DNA from: Arthrinium phaeospermum
Taxonomy: Eukaryota > Ascomycota > Sordariomycetes > Amphisphaeriales > Apiosporaceae
DNA: 64,000 bases
Assembly: GCA_006503535.1 (NCBI GenBank)
Contig: QYRS01000002.1
Location: forward strand, 4,526,001 to 4,590,000
Reading direction: 5' to 3'
The translations under genes and the position numbers were made by a program. Numbering within the stretch: the first letter of the stretch is position 1; each line of letters starts with the position of its first letter. The notes beneath the pieces are model-generated. The model was not told the origin of the DNA and ran no database searches. It was given only the letters and a program-made list of their open reading frames with translations. Shown piece by piece: positions 1 through 11,693 of the stretch.

Positions 1-1049
1 ACCCCTATATCTTTTCGGCTCTTGGGTTTGGCTTTTTGTATTTAGCGAGTTTTGGTATTTCAAAAGAAACATATTACAGTTCCTCAGATTTCGCATCCGT
101 GACTCGAAGTAGCTCAGGACATATGGGTCTGCAGCTCTTTGATGTTTGTACTTTACTGGGACATCATCATGTGTGTAGCCCTGTACAACCTGAAAAGTAT
201 TATAGCCCGAGTTTTACTTACTGACTGGGCTGGCCCACTATGAAGTGGACATCCAAAACATGACGGTTCGTTTTCTATATGCATTGGGACCCGAGCTCGC
301 TTACCACTGTAGACTTGCCTGTGCATACATGGTTGCGCCTTCGAGTGTCTCAAGTCAACATATTAGGAGCTTCTCGGGTAAGGAGCCATTGTTTCTACGA
401 TTGTGGATTTATTTTGTTCAAGGTTAGCATGGGGGAGCATGGTAATTTATATCAAGCCAAGGTTTGTCGGTCGGTAAAGATATGTGCCTTTGCAGCGTTG
501 CCCCTGAATCATCGACGGGTCCAGCAAACATTTGGAATCGAGTCCTCCAGGGACCGTTTGATGCCCTCGGAGGACGGCACTCACCAGTCCGCGACCTGAT
601 CTATCCTGCGATGTGTAGCATGTTATAGGCCGGAAGAGTTTTTGTTGTGATAGCAATGTGAACGCTCATGTTCGGCACACTCCGAGCAAAAGGATGCCGG
701 GTTTGCTTCACAACCGCTTGACGGTGGAGCGAGTCCCGACAAGTGTAGACCCTGTGAAAAACACCATTGTTTTCTCGCTACTTTTGTGAATTTGTTGTCA
801 AGGCTTTGTAATAGAGGAGGGGAGGACCCGGGAGCAAAGCAAACAGCAGTTGACAAATAAAAAGAAGCTTCTGTGCACAACACAAGCACGCGGTTCTACC
901 TTCTGCATTGAATGTAATAGGTCACCCAAGATCTGTTCGCCAGTGCTGGCTAATCGTCACAGAAGTTGAAGAGCTTTTACACAACTTGCTAGATCACTTA
1001 CATACCTGATACAGGAACAGAAGAAGTAAGTGAAATTTTGGTTGCTATC
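1..1049. other. Intergenic, no gene seen
   Basis: No open frame here resembles a known protein. The last few hundred bases are presumably the promoter and 5' leader of the glycosyltransferase gene that starts at 1074. Nothing else was recognised. Confidence 0.5.
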
Positions 1050-1073
1050 ATCACCATCACCATCACCATCACC
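1050..1073 (+). repeat. ATCACC hexamer microsatellite abutting a start codon
   Basis: Four perfect copies of ATCACC run directly into the ATG at 1074, so the last copy supplies the ACC of a strong initiation context (CACCATGG). The in-frame codons upstream contain no other ATG, so the repeat is leader rather than coding sequence. Copy-number change here would alter leader length without changing the protein. Confidence 0.85.
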
Positions 1074-2519
1074 ATGGCTGCTTCGCCATGGCTGATCTGG
1101 CTCCTGTCGCTCTCGGGAATGGCATCCGTACTGGGGTTCATCGCAGTTCTCTGTCCCTACCTCTTGGGCGTCAGGTCTTACTGTGATGGGTGGCCCTTGA
1201 CGGCCGGTATGGCGTTCTTTGCCTTACTGGTCTTCTGTAACTGGAGAAGATGCGTGCACATCAAGGCGCACAGTCATTACAAGCCTTCCCCGATGGCGGA
1301 AAAGCCCACCTTCGACCCAGGCAGGGATGTCACCGTCATCATTCCCACCGTCGAGCCCGGTGATCCCACGTTCCACCGCTGCCTATCCGCCATCTGCACC
1401 AACTCACCGGCGCGCGTTTTCGTCGTCACCGTGGGCGCCGCTTTCTGCCAAGTGGCCGAGGACGCGATGAAGGCCGTCCGCAAAGATCATCCGCACGTCG
1501 CTATCCAGGTGCACAACCATCCGGTCGCGAACAAGCGCGCCCAGATCGACTCTGTTATCGACTTCATCAACACCCCCATCACCTTCCTCGTCGACAGCAC
1601 CGCCATCTGGGCCCCCGGATTCCTGCCACAAGCGCTGGCGCCCTTCGAGGACCCCGGCAAAGGGCTCGTAGGCACTCGAAAGCTCGTCGAACGCCTCGAG
1701 AGCGGTACCTTCTGGGAACACTGCTGGAACCGAAACGGCGCATTCTACCTCGAGCGACACAACTACGAGATGGAATCGAGCGACACCCTCGACGGCGGCG
1801 TCTTCATCATCAGCGGCCGGACCTGCGGCCTCCGCTCCGACATCCTCCGCAACCAAGACTTCCGGCGCGGCTACCTCGACGAGCACATCTCTTTCTCGCC
1901 GCCTTTCCTACCGGGGGTGATGGACATTGGCCCCATTATCGCCGACGATGACAACTACATCCTGCGCTGGTGCGTCGACCACGACATCGGCGTCAAGTTT
2001 CAGTCCAACGTCAACAGCGCCGGCACGGGCATCGACGACAACTGCGTCGTGCGCATCGCCAACCTGGGCAAGTACCCGCGCTACCTCGACCAGTGCCTGC
2101 GGTGGGCGCGCACCACCTTCCGGTCCAACCCGCGGACGCTGTTCAGCCGGCGCGCGTGGCAGAAGCACCCCTGGAGCATGTACGGCGTCCAGCTGGCGAC
2201 GCTGACCAACTTTGCCGCCATCCACGACCCGCTGCAGGTCTACCTCTACTGGCAGATGGGACATGATGCGAAGGGTCGTTACTGGGCGTGGGGACTGAGC
2301 TTGCTGGTGTTCTGGATCCTGTTCTCCAAGGTCATCAAGCTGGTGCCTTGGCTGCGGCGCTACCCGACCGACATTGTCTACCTTCCGGCCCAGATCGCGT
2401 TCGCGTACAGACATTCCGGTATCAAGATGCACGCCATGCTCACGTTTTGGAACGTGGAGTGGGCCGGCAGAGATCTCGACAAGATCAATTCGCTGGCGCA
2501 AAAGGGAGAGCTCAAGTGA
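1074..2519 (+). CDS. Family-2 polysaccharide-synthase-type glycosyltransferase (Cps1/GT2-like), 481 aa, intronless
   Basis: Processive-type GT2 membrane glycosyltransferase, related to fungal Cps1-like synthases and more distantly to hyaluronan synthase. Two hydrophobic segments lie near the N terminus (about residues 4-30 and 40-58), followed by a cytosolic GT-A domain. Signature residues in order are the nucleotide-sugar region beginning VIIPTVEPGDP, an Asp in FLVDSTAIW (about 174), the DDDNYI acidic motif (about 291-293) and QCLRW (340-344), which fits QxxRW. Hydrophobic helices follow towards the C terminus. The start at 1074 is the first ATG in frame and sits in a CACCATGG context; the frame upstream opens only at TTG. 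In plant-pathogenic fungi a GT2 of this family is needed for hyphal extension and surface colonisation; the exact polymer is unknown. Length is typical and no break was seen. Confidence 0.88.
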   Translation: MAASPWLIWLLSLSGMASVLGFIAVLCPYLLGVRSYCDGWPLTAGMAFFALLVFCNWRRCVHIKAHSHYKPSPMAEKPTFDPGRDVTVIIPTVEPGDPTFHRCLSAICTNSPARVFVVTVGAAFCQVAEDAMKAVRKDHPHVAIQVHNHPVANKRAQIDSVIDFINTPITFLVDSTAIWAPGFLPQALAPFEDPGKGLVGTRKLVERLESGTFWEHCWNRNGAFYLERHNYEMESSDTLDGGVFIISGRTCGLRSDILRNQDFRRGYLDEHISFSPPFLPGVMDIGPIIADDDNYILRWCVDHDIGVKFQSNVNSAGTGIDDNCVVRIANLGKYPRYLDQCLRWARTTFRSNPRTLFSRRAWQKHPWSMYGVQLATLTNFAAIHDPLQVYLYWQMGHDAKGRYWAWGLSLLVFWILFSKVIKLVPWLRRYPTDIVYLPAQIAFAYRHSGIKMHAMLTFWNVEWAGRDLDKINSLAQKGELK

Positions 2520-3283
2520 AGCATGGAGACGGATACGATACGGTGAGAATTGGATATATACACGGCCGGCTTAATTGGAAAGCAAGCCACGGATGAGTGT
2601 TTTCTTTTCTTTTCTTTCCTTTCCTTTGGATATATATATAGAGATGAGGCAAGTAATGAATCATTGATGAACGACTAATGGAAGATTGACGTCGACGTTC
2701 AATGTCAGCTGGTGACAGAACGACGGCGCGCCATACGAATGTGGATCTGGTTGGCTTTGTTTTGTTGTTATGTTAGCCCCTGATCCTTGTAGATTTTCGA
2801 TGCTCATAGGGGAGTCAACGTGATGGGACAAGCAGGAAATCGACTGCATGCAAACTTGAAATCGTAAAGGTATTTGCTGTAATCATAGACATCCTTTCCT
2901 ACGGAACCTCGCAATCCTGAAGAGTTTGTTGCTCAAGAACGCGATATGCTTATGTTGGTAAGCTGATGGTGTTGCTGGCTGTGCGCCCGCCGGCCTGGAT
3001 TTGGGGCTCAGTGGGCCAGGTTTGGGGTCCCTTTTAGGGGTCTTTTGGGTCTCTTGGGGCCTTTTGGACCACCCGGATATAAGCAGCAGAATTCCCCGAC
3101 AAAACTCGGGAATTGCCCAAAGTTCGGCCGATCTTTATCGGCGTCTGACATTTGCCTGCCTGCAAATGTGATGTAATGTTTTCCTTTCGAAAGCCAAGCC
3201 GGAGACACGTAATTCTCGAGAGAAATTGAAGCATTCCTCTTATTTTCATTTGGTCCTACGTATCTACACGAAAAAAGGGTCAG
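2520..3283. other. Intergenic between GT2 and broken regulator
   Basis: Contains a T/C-rich stretch at about 2600-2630 just past the glycosyltransferase stop, plausibly its 3' untranslated region, then a G/T-rich patch with repeated CTTTTGGG-like words at about 3025-3070. No coding sequence recognised. Confidence 0.5.
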
Positions 3284-5703
3284 ATGATGGACGGCTCCGA
3301 GTACAAGAAACCCGACAAGCGGCGGCGTCGGCCAGCGCTGGCCTGTGTCGCATGCAGGCGGTCCAAGGTCCGATGCGACCGAAACATGCCCTGCGGCGCC
3401 TGCGTTCGGTCAAAGCATAAAACCTGTGTCTTTGAGCCGGCCCCGACCAAGGCCAATTTGAGAAACCCAGCAGGTCCGGGCCCAGTCCCGTCTGGAGAAG
3501 TGGGCGGCGAGTCCCGGTTCCCCATCTCCCCTGCTGCTACCTCCCAGGCGCCCTCGGTCATAGACGCCTCCACTGCCAGCTTCGATGAGCACGGCGCGTC
3601 GGGCCACAGCCTGGAGGTAGTCAAGGAGGGTAATGAGTCTACGTCCAATTGCGCCGGACCGCAAGTGGCTGGAGCTCATGATGTCGACTCTTTACTGCGG
3701 CGGGTCAAGGAACTGGAGCGGCAATTGGAGGCTGCACGTGTTGCCACTCAATCCAATGCCCAATTTGAAGTGCCAAAGGTCCTAGATATATCCGAGGCAC
3801 GGGTAACGACATACCCGACGACCTGACTGACGATATCCACACCATGAACAAGAGCGTCATGTCCAAGACGAGGTACTTCGGACAGAGCCATTGGATGAAC
3901 ATCGTCACCTTCGTGAGCAACCAGCCTCCTGTCTACCTATCGTTTTAGGTTCCCACCCGCCCCATCATGACTAATCATTCGCACACCTCTAGCTACAACC
4001 AGTCATGAGCATCTTCGATAATCAACCGACCGAGACCAGGTCTGAGATTGTCATGCTGCTGCACCAGAACAAGCTGCTGGCCAAGACCATCAAGGCGCAG
4101 CGAATGCCCGAATTGACGTTCAAGTTCGGTCTCAAGATCCCACCCCGGGATGTCGCGGATCAGCTGGTGGACGGATACCTGCGCACCTTCGAAACCGTCT
4201 ATCGCATCCTGCATGTCCCCTCCTTCAAGGCCGAGTACGAAAAGTACTGGACGTCGCCCGCCTCCGTCAGCCATCCTTCGTGATCCAGCTGCAGCTCGTC
4301 ATGGCGGCCGGCGCCGGCGTCTACGACGACGCCCACTCCATGCGCAAGCCCGCGATCGCCTGGGTCTACGAAGCGCTGTGCTGGCTCATCACGCCGCCGA
4401 TGAAGTCCAAGCTGACCATTACGGGCATCCAGAACATGCTGCTGCTCCACTTCGCCCGCGAGGTGGCCGGCGTCAGCGGCGATCTAACCTGGATCTCCAT
4501 GGGCTCCGTGTACCGGTCCGCCGTCGCCATGGGCCTCCATCGGGACCCCAAGCGGCTGCCCAACATGAGCCGGGCAGACGCCGAGATCCGGCGCCGGCTC
4601 TGGAAACGACCCTCGAGCTGGCGCTGCAGTCGAGCCTGAACGGGTGGCCCGCCTATGATCTCGCTGGACGAGTCGACACGGGCCCGCCGAGCGATTGCGA
4701 TGATGGGGACCTCGTGGATGGCGATGAGAGACGAGCCCAGCCGACTTCTTCTTCTTTCTGCTCCTCCGAGCCCCAATCGATTCACGGACACCACCGTTGC
4801 CCTGGCTCTCCGCAAGAGCTTCCCTCTACGCCTGGCCATAGTGCGGTATCTCAATGACATCAACTCCGTGGGCAAGTACGAAGATACGCTCAAGCTCAGC
4901 GCCCAGCTTCAGACTGCGTACAAAGCAGCCGCCCTCTCCCTGAAAAGGTTCGATGGTGCCGGCGGGCGCGACAGCCTTCGCTATTCCAGAAGGAGCTCAT
5001 CAATTTCATCTTCCATCATTACTTCCAGCACATCACCTCCCCTACCTGCTCCGGGCGTTCCGGGAGCCGGCCTATGCCTTCTCGAGGAAGATTGTGGTCG
5101 AGATCATGAAGATATTCTCGGCCGTGTCGCAGTCCTCGTCGTACGGGTATTCAGTAGGCAGCAACAGCAGTACCGCCTCTCATCGGCCATTGCCCGCGGA
5201 ACCGGTGTCCAGGGAAGCAAGAACGGGACTCCATCATCCTCACTGTCTGCCGCAACTTCGCATCATCATGACGACCTCTACCGCCTGGCCACCAACTCGA
5301 CCTGGGCCGGGCCATGGTCACGTACGTCGAGGGCCTGGTGGCGGGGGCCGAGGCCCGGGACCTCTACCGGCCTTGCATCGAGGAGGCGATCGCGGCGGCA
5401 CGCGAGACGTCCGTGGCGCTGCGGGAGATGGCGGGGTTGGAGGAGGGGGCGGGTGATAATGCTCAGCCAGCAAGTGGGAGGGGAGTTGAGCATGGAGGGT
5501 GGAGATTGATTGGGACTTGGATATGTCGGTAAGTTGCACTGTTGATTACGCTTTCCGGTTCATGCTTCGATGTTATGGCTAACTTGTATTGCCTCGTCAA
5601 ACAGAACGCTCTGTTCGAGTTCACCAGTATCGATGCTGGGTTTCCCTCGCCTGGCGATCCGGACTTCAACTTGTTCAACTACGGGTTCAATACTACTGCT
5701 TAG
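3284..5703 (+). pseudogene. Zn2Cys6 fungal transcription factor, broken by multiple frame changes
   Basis: The N terminus is a clean binuclear zinc cluster with Cys at residues 21, 24, 31, 37, 40 and 48, followed by a coiled-coil linker (LLRRVKELERQLEAARVATQ). A conventional intron is visible at 3913-3992 (GTGAGC..CTCTAG) and another at 5529-5604 (GTAAGT..ACAG), with the final exon ending at 5703. Between them the middle-homology region reads in pieces that hop among all three frames: near 3800, 4278, 4608, 4640-4680, 4780, 4975-5050, 5230 and 5500. Several breaks sit at short homopolymers and are one-base gains or losses. The zinc cluster and the C-terminal exon remain readable, so decay looks recent, or the assembly has local indel errors. 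Neighbouring genes show no such breaks. It would be a nuclear DNA-binding regulator if intact. Confidence 0.8.
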
Positions 5704-6034
5704 GCTGCAGTACGACTAACGATGAAACGGAAACTTGGGGCGTTATTCTTTTGTTCAGGTCAGATTCGTGGAGGATGGCTCTGCTATTACGCTGTGTAAA
5801 ATAACTTCTCTCATTGCTGTATCTCGGCGGCTCATGATATGCCGAGAAAAGAGGGTGAATGGAGTTACACTTGTGATACCATTATCTGCTTAGATCTCTT
5901 TTTGAACTAGTTACACAACGATGCTTAGTACATACTTATATATATCTATATTGAAAAGTCATGATGTGTGTCATATATGATTCCCGAGAAACAAAGTCAA
6001 ATTTACAACACAGACGTTCGTTAATGTAGCAAGG

Positions 6035-6103
6035 TCGCTAGGTGGAATAGGATCGTCGCTTGACCCCACCTCGCTAGGTGGAATAGGATCGTCGCTTGAC
6101 CCC
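6035..6103. repeat. Perfect 33-base direct duplication, period 36
   Basis: Two identical 33-base copies (6035-6067 and 6071-6103), each starting TCGCTAGGTGG and ending CGCTTGACCCC, are separated by the three bases ACC. All 33 positions match. It lies about 330 bases after the end of the broken regulator and in no gene. Confidence 0.92.
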
Positions 6104-7220
6104 AACACCTTTGGGCTCAGAACGCCATGAATAAAGGGGTGCAATACAAGACACCAAATCTCAGCATTGATTTACTCAAATACGAAACATGTTGCCATGT
6201 AATATAATTAAGTATTAAAACTGATTATGATTGCATTCTTCGGACCCAAAGGGCCTGATTGCAATGAACAGTGAGCGAAGTGCTTTGTGTCGTAAGGCAG
6301 TAATGATAGTGGTACATCACGGCAAGAACTTCCAGTCCACGAAAGCCAACTCGCCAATGCTATCAAACTGGTAAAGAGTCATGAGCAAGATGATACAACA
6401 GCAGGCCTAGCCCATCTTGTCCCCTTTCCGGGTATCAAGTCGTTGTAACTTGGTAACGCGGTCCGTTACTCAGGGGGGTTTCTCCTGTTCCTTCTGTCCG
6501 ACAAAGTAGACGAAAGTACCGACTTGCCATGAGCCGAAAAAGGTACATCGAGGAGACAAACTGCACGTTTGTATTCCTTCTTAGGTATTCGCTGTACCTA
6601 CATGACCATATGCACTGCATTGACGCTCATCTCATGATGCTAATCACACGCCTAAACATACATCCGCGGGGGGAGAGTCATCTGCTGTGATGATGATGAT
6701 GTTAAATTTAGTTACTTACTCCTTGTTTTCGCGCGGGAAATCACGGAAGAGGATCCCGAGGTGGTTGACAAGGAGGAAGGAAAGGCAGCGTCGTCTCATC
6801 TCATAGGCCCGCGGTTGGTTGGGGGAGAGGAGCGAGATGGCGTATCTGCTTTTTTTTTGATTTGCCTTTGGTGCGCTGTTCGCCGGCCGCAAGCCACTTC
6901 GCTAATAAGACATGCAGCGGGCGGTATTATGCTGGCCGGGCCATCGGACGAGTGAGGGAATTTACTGTAGGGAGGAGAGAAAGGAAGGTTGAAGGAAGCA
7001 AGGTGAGTGGGCGGGCGCGTGTACCGCGGTTACCACGTCGTCGTCGTCGTCGGGATAAGGATAACGCCACAAAGGGCTGCCGGTGGCAGAAATTAGCAAA
7101 TAAGATGAGGTCATGCATCGGTCGGTTTGAGGCAAGAAAGGCCAAAGGAAACAAGGAAGCCGGAGGAGGCAGGAGCTTGCGGCTTTGTCACCAGGTTCGT
7201 CTGCATGCGCATCCTCCAGG

Positions 7221-7266
7221 GGGCAGGCAGGCAGGCAGGCAGGCAGGCAGGCCGGCTGGCTGGCTG
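7221..7266. repeat. GGCA then GGCT tetranucleotide microsatellite
   Basis: About seven GGCA units pass straight into about four GGCT units. It lies in non-coding sequence. Confidence 0.85.
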
Positions 7267-8662
7267 GAGGGGCAAGTCGCGTGGCAGGGTAACGTACAGG
7301 AATTTTTCAGCTGATTTCCACGTTGCTTGCGGTTCCCTCGCATCGCCCCTCCCCTCGTGATTGATGCGGATAGATGATGCTGTCTCTGAAATTCGTTGAG
7401 GTGGTAGTCGGATACAACCGCCCTACTATGGTTCGTTGCTTCCAAAAAGGGGAACTGATGTCGATCCTTTTGGGTCTAGATCCAGGGGGTGTGCGTCCAC
7501 TCACGACCACGAGGTGATTTGGCTTTTTGCTGAACAGGACAGGTGGAGAAGGAGCAAAGGTGGAAGGGGGTGGGTGGAGGACAGAGAGACATGCCAAACC
7601 GCATTCGTGAAAAAGGCGAGAACCGGAACAGGCTGTCGCAGCAGGTCGCCTGCGAAGGGAAAGGAGATCGCGATCCATGTCTGGCGGCTTCGAGCCCGTC
7701 CAACCCGCGTGCTGCGAGCATGATATGATCAGAGGGGCCGGCAGGACGTAGGGGCGTACGGATCGGGGCACACAGACATTTGCATAAGGGCAATCTCGGT
7801 TGCGTCCTGGTGGTACACAGATTCACTGATCGACGATGCATAAAGAGAAAGTAAAGAAAATGTCAGACAACAAGCGGTTATGACAGCTCTGGCCACCCGG
7901 GAGTCAACCCGGTTTCTGGTTCAGGACAGGAATGACTACTACAGTAGAAGAGGGAGAGGGGGAGGGGGTGGTAGAAGCTCAGGGAAAAAGGGACGCGGCT
8001 GGCACGGGCTGATGGTTGAAGGGATTCAGACGCGCCAGTCATCTGGATCATCACACCAAGGCAGCAAGCAGCAGCAGGACGGTTCTCGCCCGACCAACGT
8101 TTTGCGTTCCCCCCAAGCAGCTGAGTGACTGACATGAGTGTCAGTCAGCCAGCCTTCAGCTGACTCACTTTCACCAGCTAGCAGTAGACAGACTTTTCTT
8201 CCTTCCTTCGTGGCCGTCGTCACCTGGGGAAACGTGAAACCTTGGGATCCGTGCGACGTCGTCTGCTGGTCTTTCCTCTTGATCCCGCCGTCCCGTGTCT
8301 GATAGCCAGGCTACCCGGTAGGTTACAGACCTGGACCCCCCTTTTTTTGACACGTTGATCGCCCAAGCCTGCAGCTCCCAGAGTCGTATCCAGATCTGTA
8401 ACGGGACAATGCATCCCAAGATGCGCTGTACAGTGGAGCCGTACGGACCTTGCATACCGCCCGAGTCGTCTCGTTCGTCGTAAAGGGGGGCTGGCAGGCT
8501 GGGCTGGGCAAATCAGGGGCCCAGCCCGCATTGGCTCGCTCGCTCGCTCCTTCACACAGACCACGGCGCAGACGCGTCGTCCCGTGACTGACAGCGAAGA
8601 GGCCGCGGGCAGCAGAAGCATCAGGCCCTGTACAGCTGACTTCCCGTTGCTGCATCGGGGCG

Positions 8663-8685
8663 CTGACTCTGACTCTGACTCTGAG
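8663..8685. repeat. CTGACT hexamer run
   Basis: Nearly four tandem copies of CTGACT in gene-free DNA. Confidence 0.8.
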
Positions 8686-11600
8686 CCACGACGCGAGGCC
8701 ACAAGGTTCAAGTCATCCGTCTCATCGAGACGCGGTTTTGGCTTTATTATTAGCCACCCTGCTCCGAGCGTTAGCAAGATGAACTATTCACGCTCAACGA
8801 AAAGTCTCAAATCCGAACAAGACACAGATATTGTGGTACGCACTCGACCATCGTTGCATTGCCAGATCAAAGACAACCTAGCTGAGTAGCAATCGCTTGC
8901 ATGTCATGTCCAGTGGAAATGTCAGCATTCTGGAAAGGGATCGAACGAAAAAGAGACGCGTCTGTCGGGCTGGGCCGCCGGCTCGCCCGTGGGTCTGAAT
9001 CGACCATGGCGCGTTGACGTTGTATTGCGTTCTTGCGTTCGGGCCCCTTTGGATGCCACGGTGGTGTCGCAAAGGTTAATTCGGTCGAGGTGGTCTGAGG
9101 GCCGCAGTAACGAGCGGACTAAGACACAGGGGCTATATCAGTCGCAACTATATAGGCCTCCGCCATCCCCTCCCTCAACCCCAAAAAACATGCTTGCTCT
9201 GCTGCTGTTCTATCGAGAGAGGCCGCAACAAGGGACCAAAGTCTGTCCACCTATCACTGGCGATATGAAGATCTTCGACTTTGTCAATGGGCCTTAGATT
9301 CAGAGGGACGTAACTTATTGCCCAGATAGGGCAGGTAGACACGACGGACGCTGTAGCGGGAGGCTTGACAACTCAGTGATTTGGTAATAAGTGCGATCTG
9401 ATTGGATTATAATTAAGTTGAAAGTTACATATTCCTTCTATAGTACATGCCGTTCCTATAACGGGAGGTAGAGAAACGCCCAAGCCAAAACCTGATAACT
9501 GACACCTGCCAAAACTCCACCTAGCGTGCAAGGTATCATCCTCCCTGTCCGCCCCCCTTCTATTATTCTAAGCCGATGATGCAAACCAAATAAACTTTTT
9601 TTTTCTCAAGTCCCAGAATGTGTAGTAGTAGTAAGGCAGCTTGGGTAGGGTAAGGGTATAATGCTAGCTACGACCGCGTCTGACGCGTTTCCATGGAGCT
9701 TCCAAGCTGTGTCTCACACTCTTCCGTCGCTCATGCAGGTACCCCCAGCCGACAGAGAGTGTCCCAGAGTAAGAAAAATGTCCCAAACACACGGTCGATT
9801 GTCCATCACATACAGTACATTAGACTTCCCCACAGAGTGTAGCCCTGACAGAGAGAGAGCGTCGATGGCCAGGAGAGACAAGGGAAAAGGAAAATGACGT
9901 TGGAATGAGAGGAGGAAAGCAAAACAAGCAATGTAAACAAACGATGAAGAGCACTCCCCGTGTATGTGTCGCCCCGCCGACCGACCGACTGTGCGGTAAC
10001 CCCCATTGCCGTAACCCATGTCTATCCCGAGCTTGACATACCCAAAACAAAGAAAAAGGGACAAAAGAGATACATGCAAAATGATGCAAGGGATGGAGTC
10101 GTGTGTAGGGCCTAGAAAGTCCCGTGAGATGCATGCGACCCTCCATTCGTCTAGGCTGGATGGCAGCATGGGCAGATGACACCACTTCTCCCTTTGTGAG
10201 CAGGCGGCAACGCGAGGATAGCGGCGGAGTCGGAAAAAGCGATGACTCTTACGCCCACTATCTCGCATGGTTGGGACAAGTGGTGGGTGTAGGTATGCGA
10301 ACCCTCGCGTGGGTGTGTGGGTGGGCGTATGTGGGTGGGCGTGAGGGTTGATAGCTTGTGTGCATCGAGTTCCGCGAATACGAGCACCTGATTCCGTCTG
10401 TTATCTTTGGGGTAGCGACCTCGAGACCTGATGATCGAGCTTCATTTCGGTGAGCCCAGGCCTCTCGATAGGTGCGCTCGTGCTGTGCACCGTCGCAGGC
10501 AACCTGAAGCAACGCCCAATTGTCGTCGTGAGCCGAGTTTCGTTTCAAAGTTGCTGTGGATCTGTTCCTTAGCACCGGGAGCTATTATTTGAAACGAGAC
10601 GCAGTCGCCGCCAGCGCAGGCGGCACAGAGGAAGAACCAGATCCGAGAGACAGCTGGTACAGAGACGACCAAAGGATTGGTAGCTAACCCTTGCTGCAGC
10701 ACCAGATGTATGCAGGCTGCGGCGCGCTTCCGATGTTGACGACCAGATTGTGCATATGCCAAGGTGTCCAAACGAGCTGCAGGCATCCAGAGCAGAGCCC
10801 TGACAGCCAATCATCGCACGTGCATGGAAGATCGTGGTCAGGGACTCCACCCAGCCCTGTGAGTTGACGAAACAGGTAAGGGGGAAAGAAAGAGAGAAGT
10901 GAGAGGAAACAAAAGAGTACCGCGAGGTCAAGTCGACTGATGTCGAACCCCGCATGCGTCGCAGCGACAACAAGCTCCCTGGCTGTGCGTCGGTCTATGA
11001 GGAAGGTGGGTAGTGGTGATCATGACGATGAGGGCATACGAAGGAACGCGGCAACAAACGTGTATGACGCGATGAGAGACAAGAGAGAGAAGAAGGGTTC
11101 GAGGAAACAAGAAACATGCCGGGCGCCCGTCTCCAAGGTCCAAGATGGCTGTGATTTGCTGATGGGTGGGGTGGGGGGTAGACTCTTGGTCTGGAGGTTA
11201 GGAAGGGTTCCGTCTGATAGGATGGAGATGGAGTAAGGTGGGGGCACCTGATTGGCTCCGGGCTGCGACACCTGACCTCAATCCAGGAAGGATACCCCCT
11301 CGACCGAGGGCATCCAAAAGAGGTGACGGCTATCGCAAAAAGGCCAGCGCCACACGACCCAGGCACACCTACGGCCCGGGTGCGGCATAGACACAGGCTG
11401 AAGCTCGACTCCTTCCCTTTCCCCATTGTAGTGTGCTGTAGAGTGAGTGGGGAGGTGTGGGTGTGGCGACGGGCTGGTCGCGCCGTTGCGCTCGACCCAC
11501 AAGACAAGCCAACTGATCAGTCACCCGCGATATTGACACACACACCTTCCGCTTTCTTCCAGCCAGCCAGTCACCTTGTCGAGTAAGCATGACCCCCCTC

Positions 11601-11693
11601 CCCTCTGAACCTGTCCAGGGCCCTGCCTTTGCACTTTCTTCAACAGGTTTCAGACTGCGAATGGTGGACCCTGTGTGCATGGCCTTCTAGAAA

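Larger units (their letters stand above)
5704..11693. other. Six-kilobase gene-free stretch downstream of medA
   Basis: No frame in this stretch shows a known domain, and the longer frames are low-complexity proline/serine/arginine strings typical of random GC-rich sequence. It holds the 36-base tandem duplication at 6035, a GGCA/GGCT microsatellite at about 7221 and a CTGACT run at 8663. Part of its right end is likely the 3' untranslated region of the minus-strand medA gene. Nothing else recognised. Confidence 0.5.

Noticed and set aside
10995..11507. 170-codon minus-strand frame downstream of medA
   Set aside because: Composition is Ser/Pro/Arg low-complexity with no domain, and it overlaps other equally long frames on the opposite strand.
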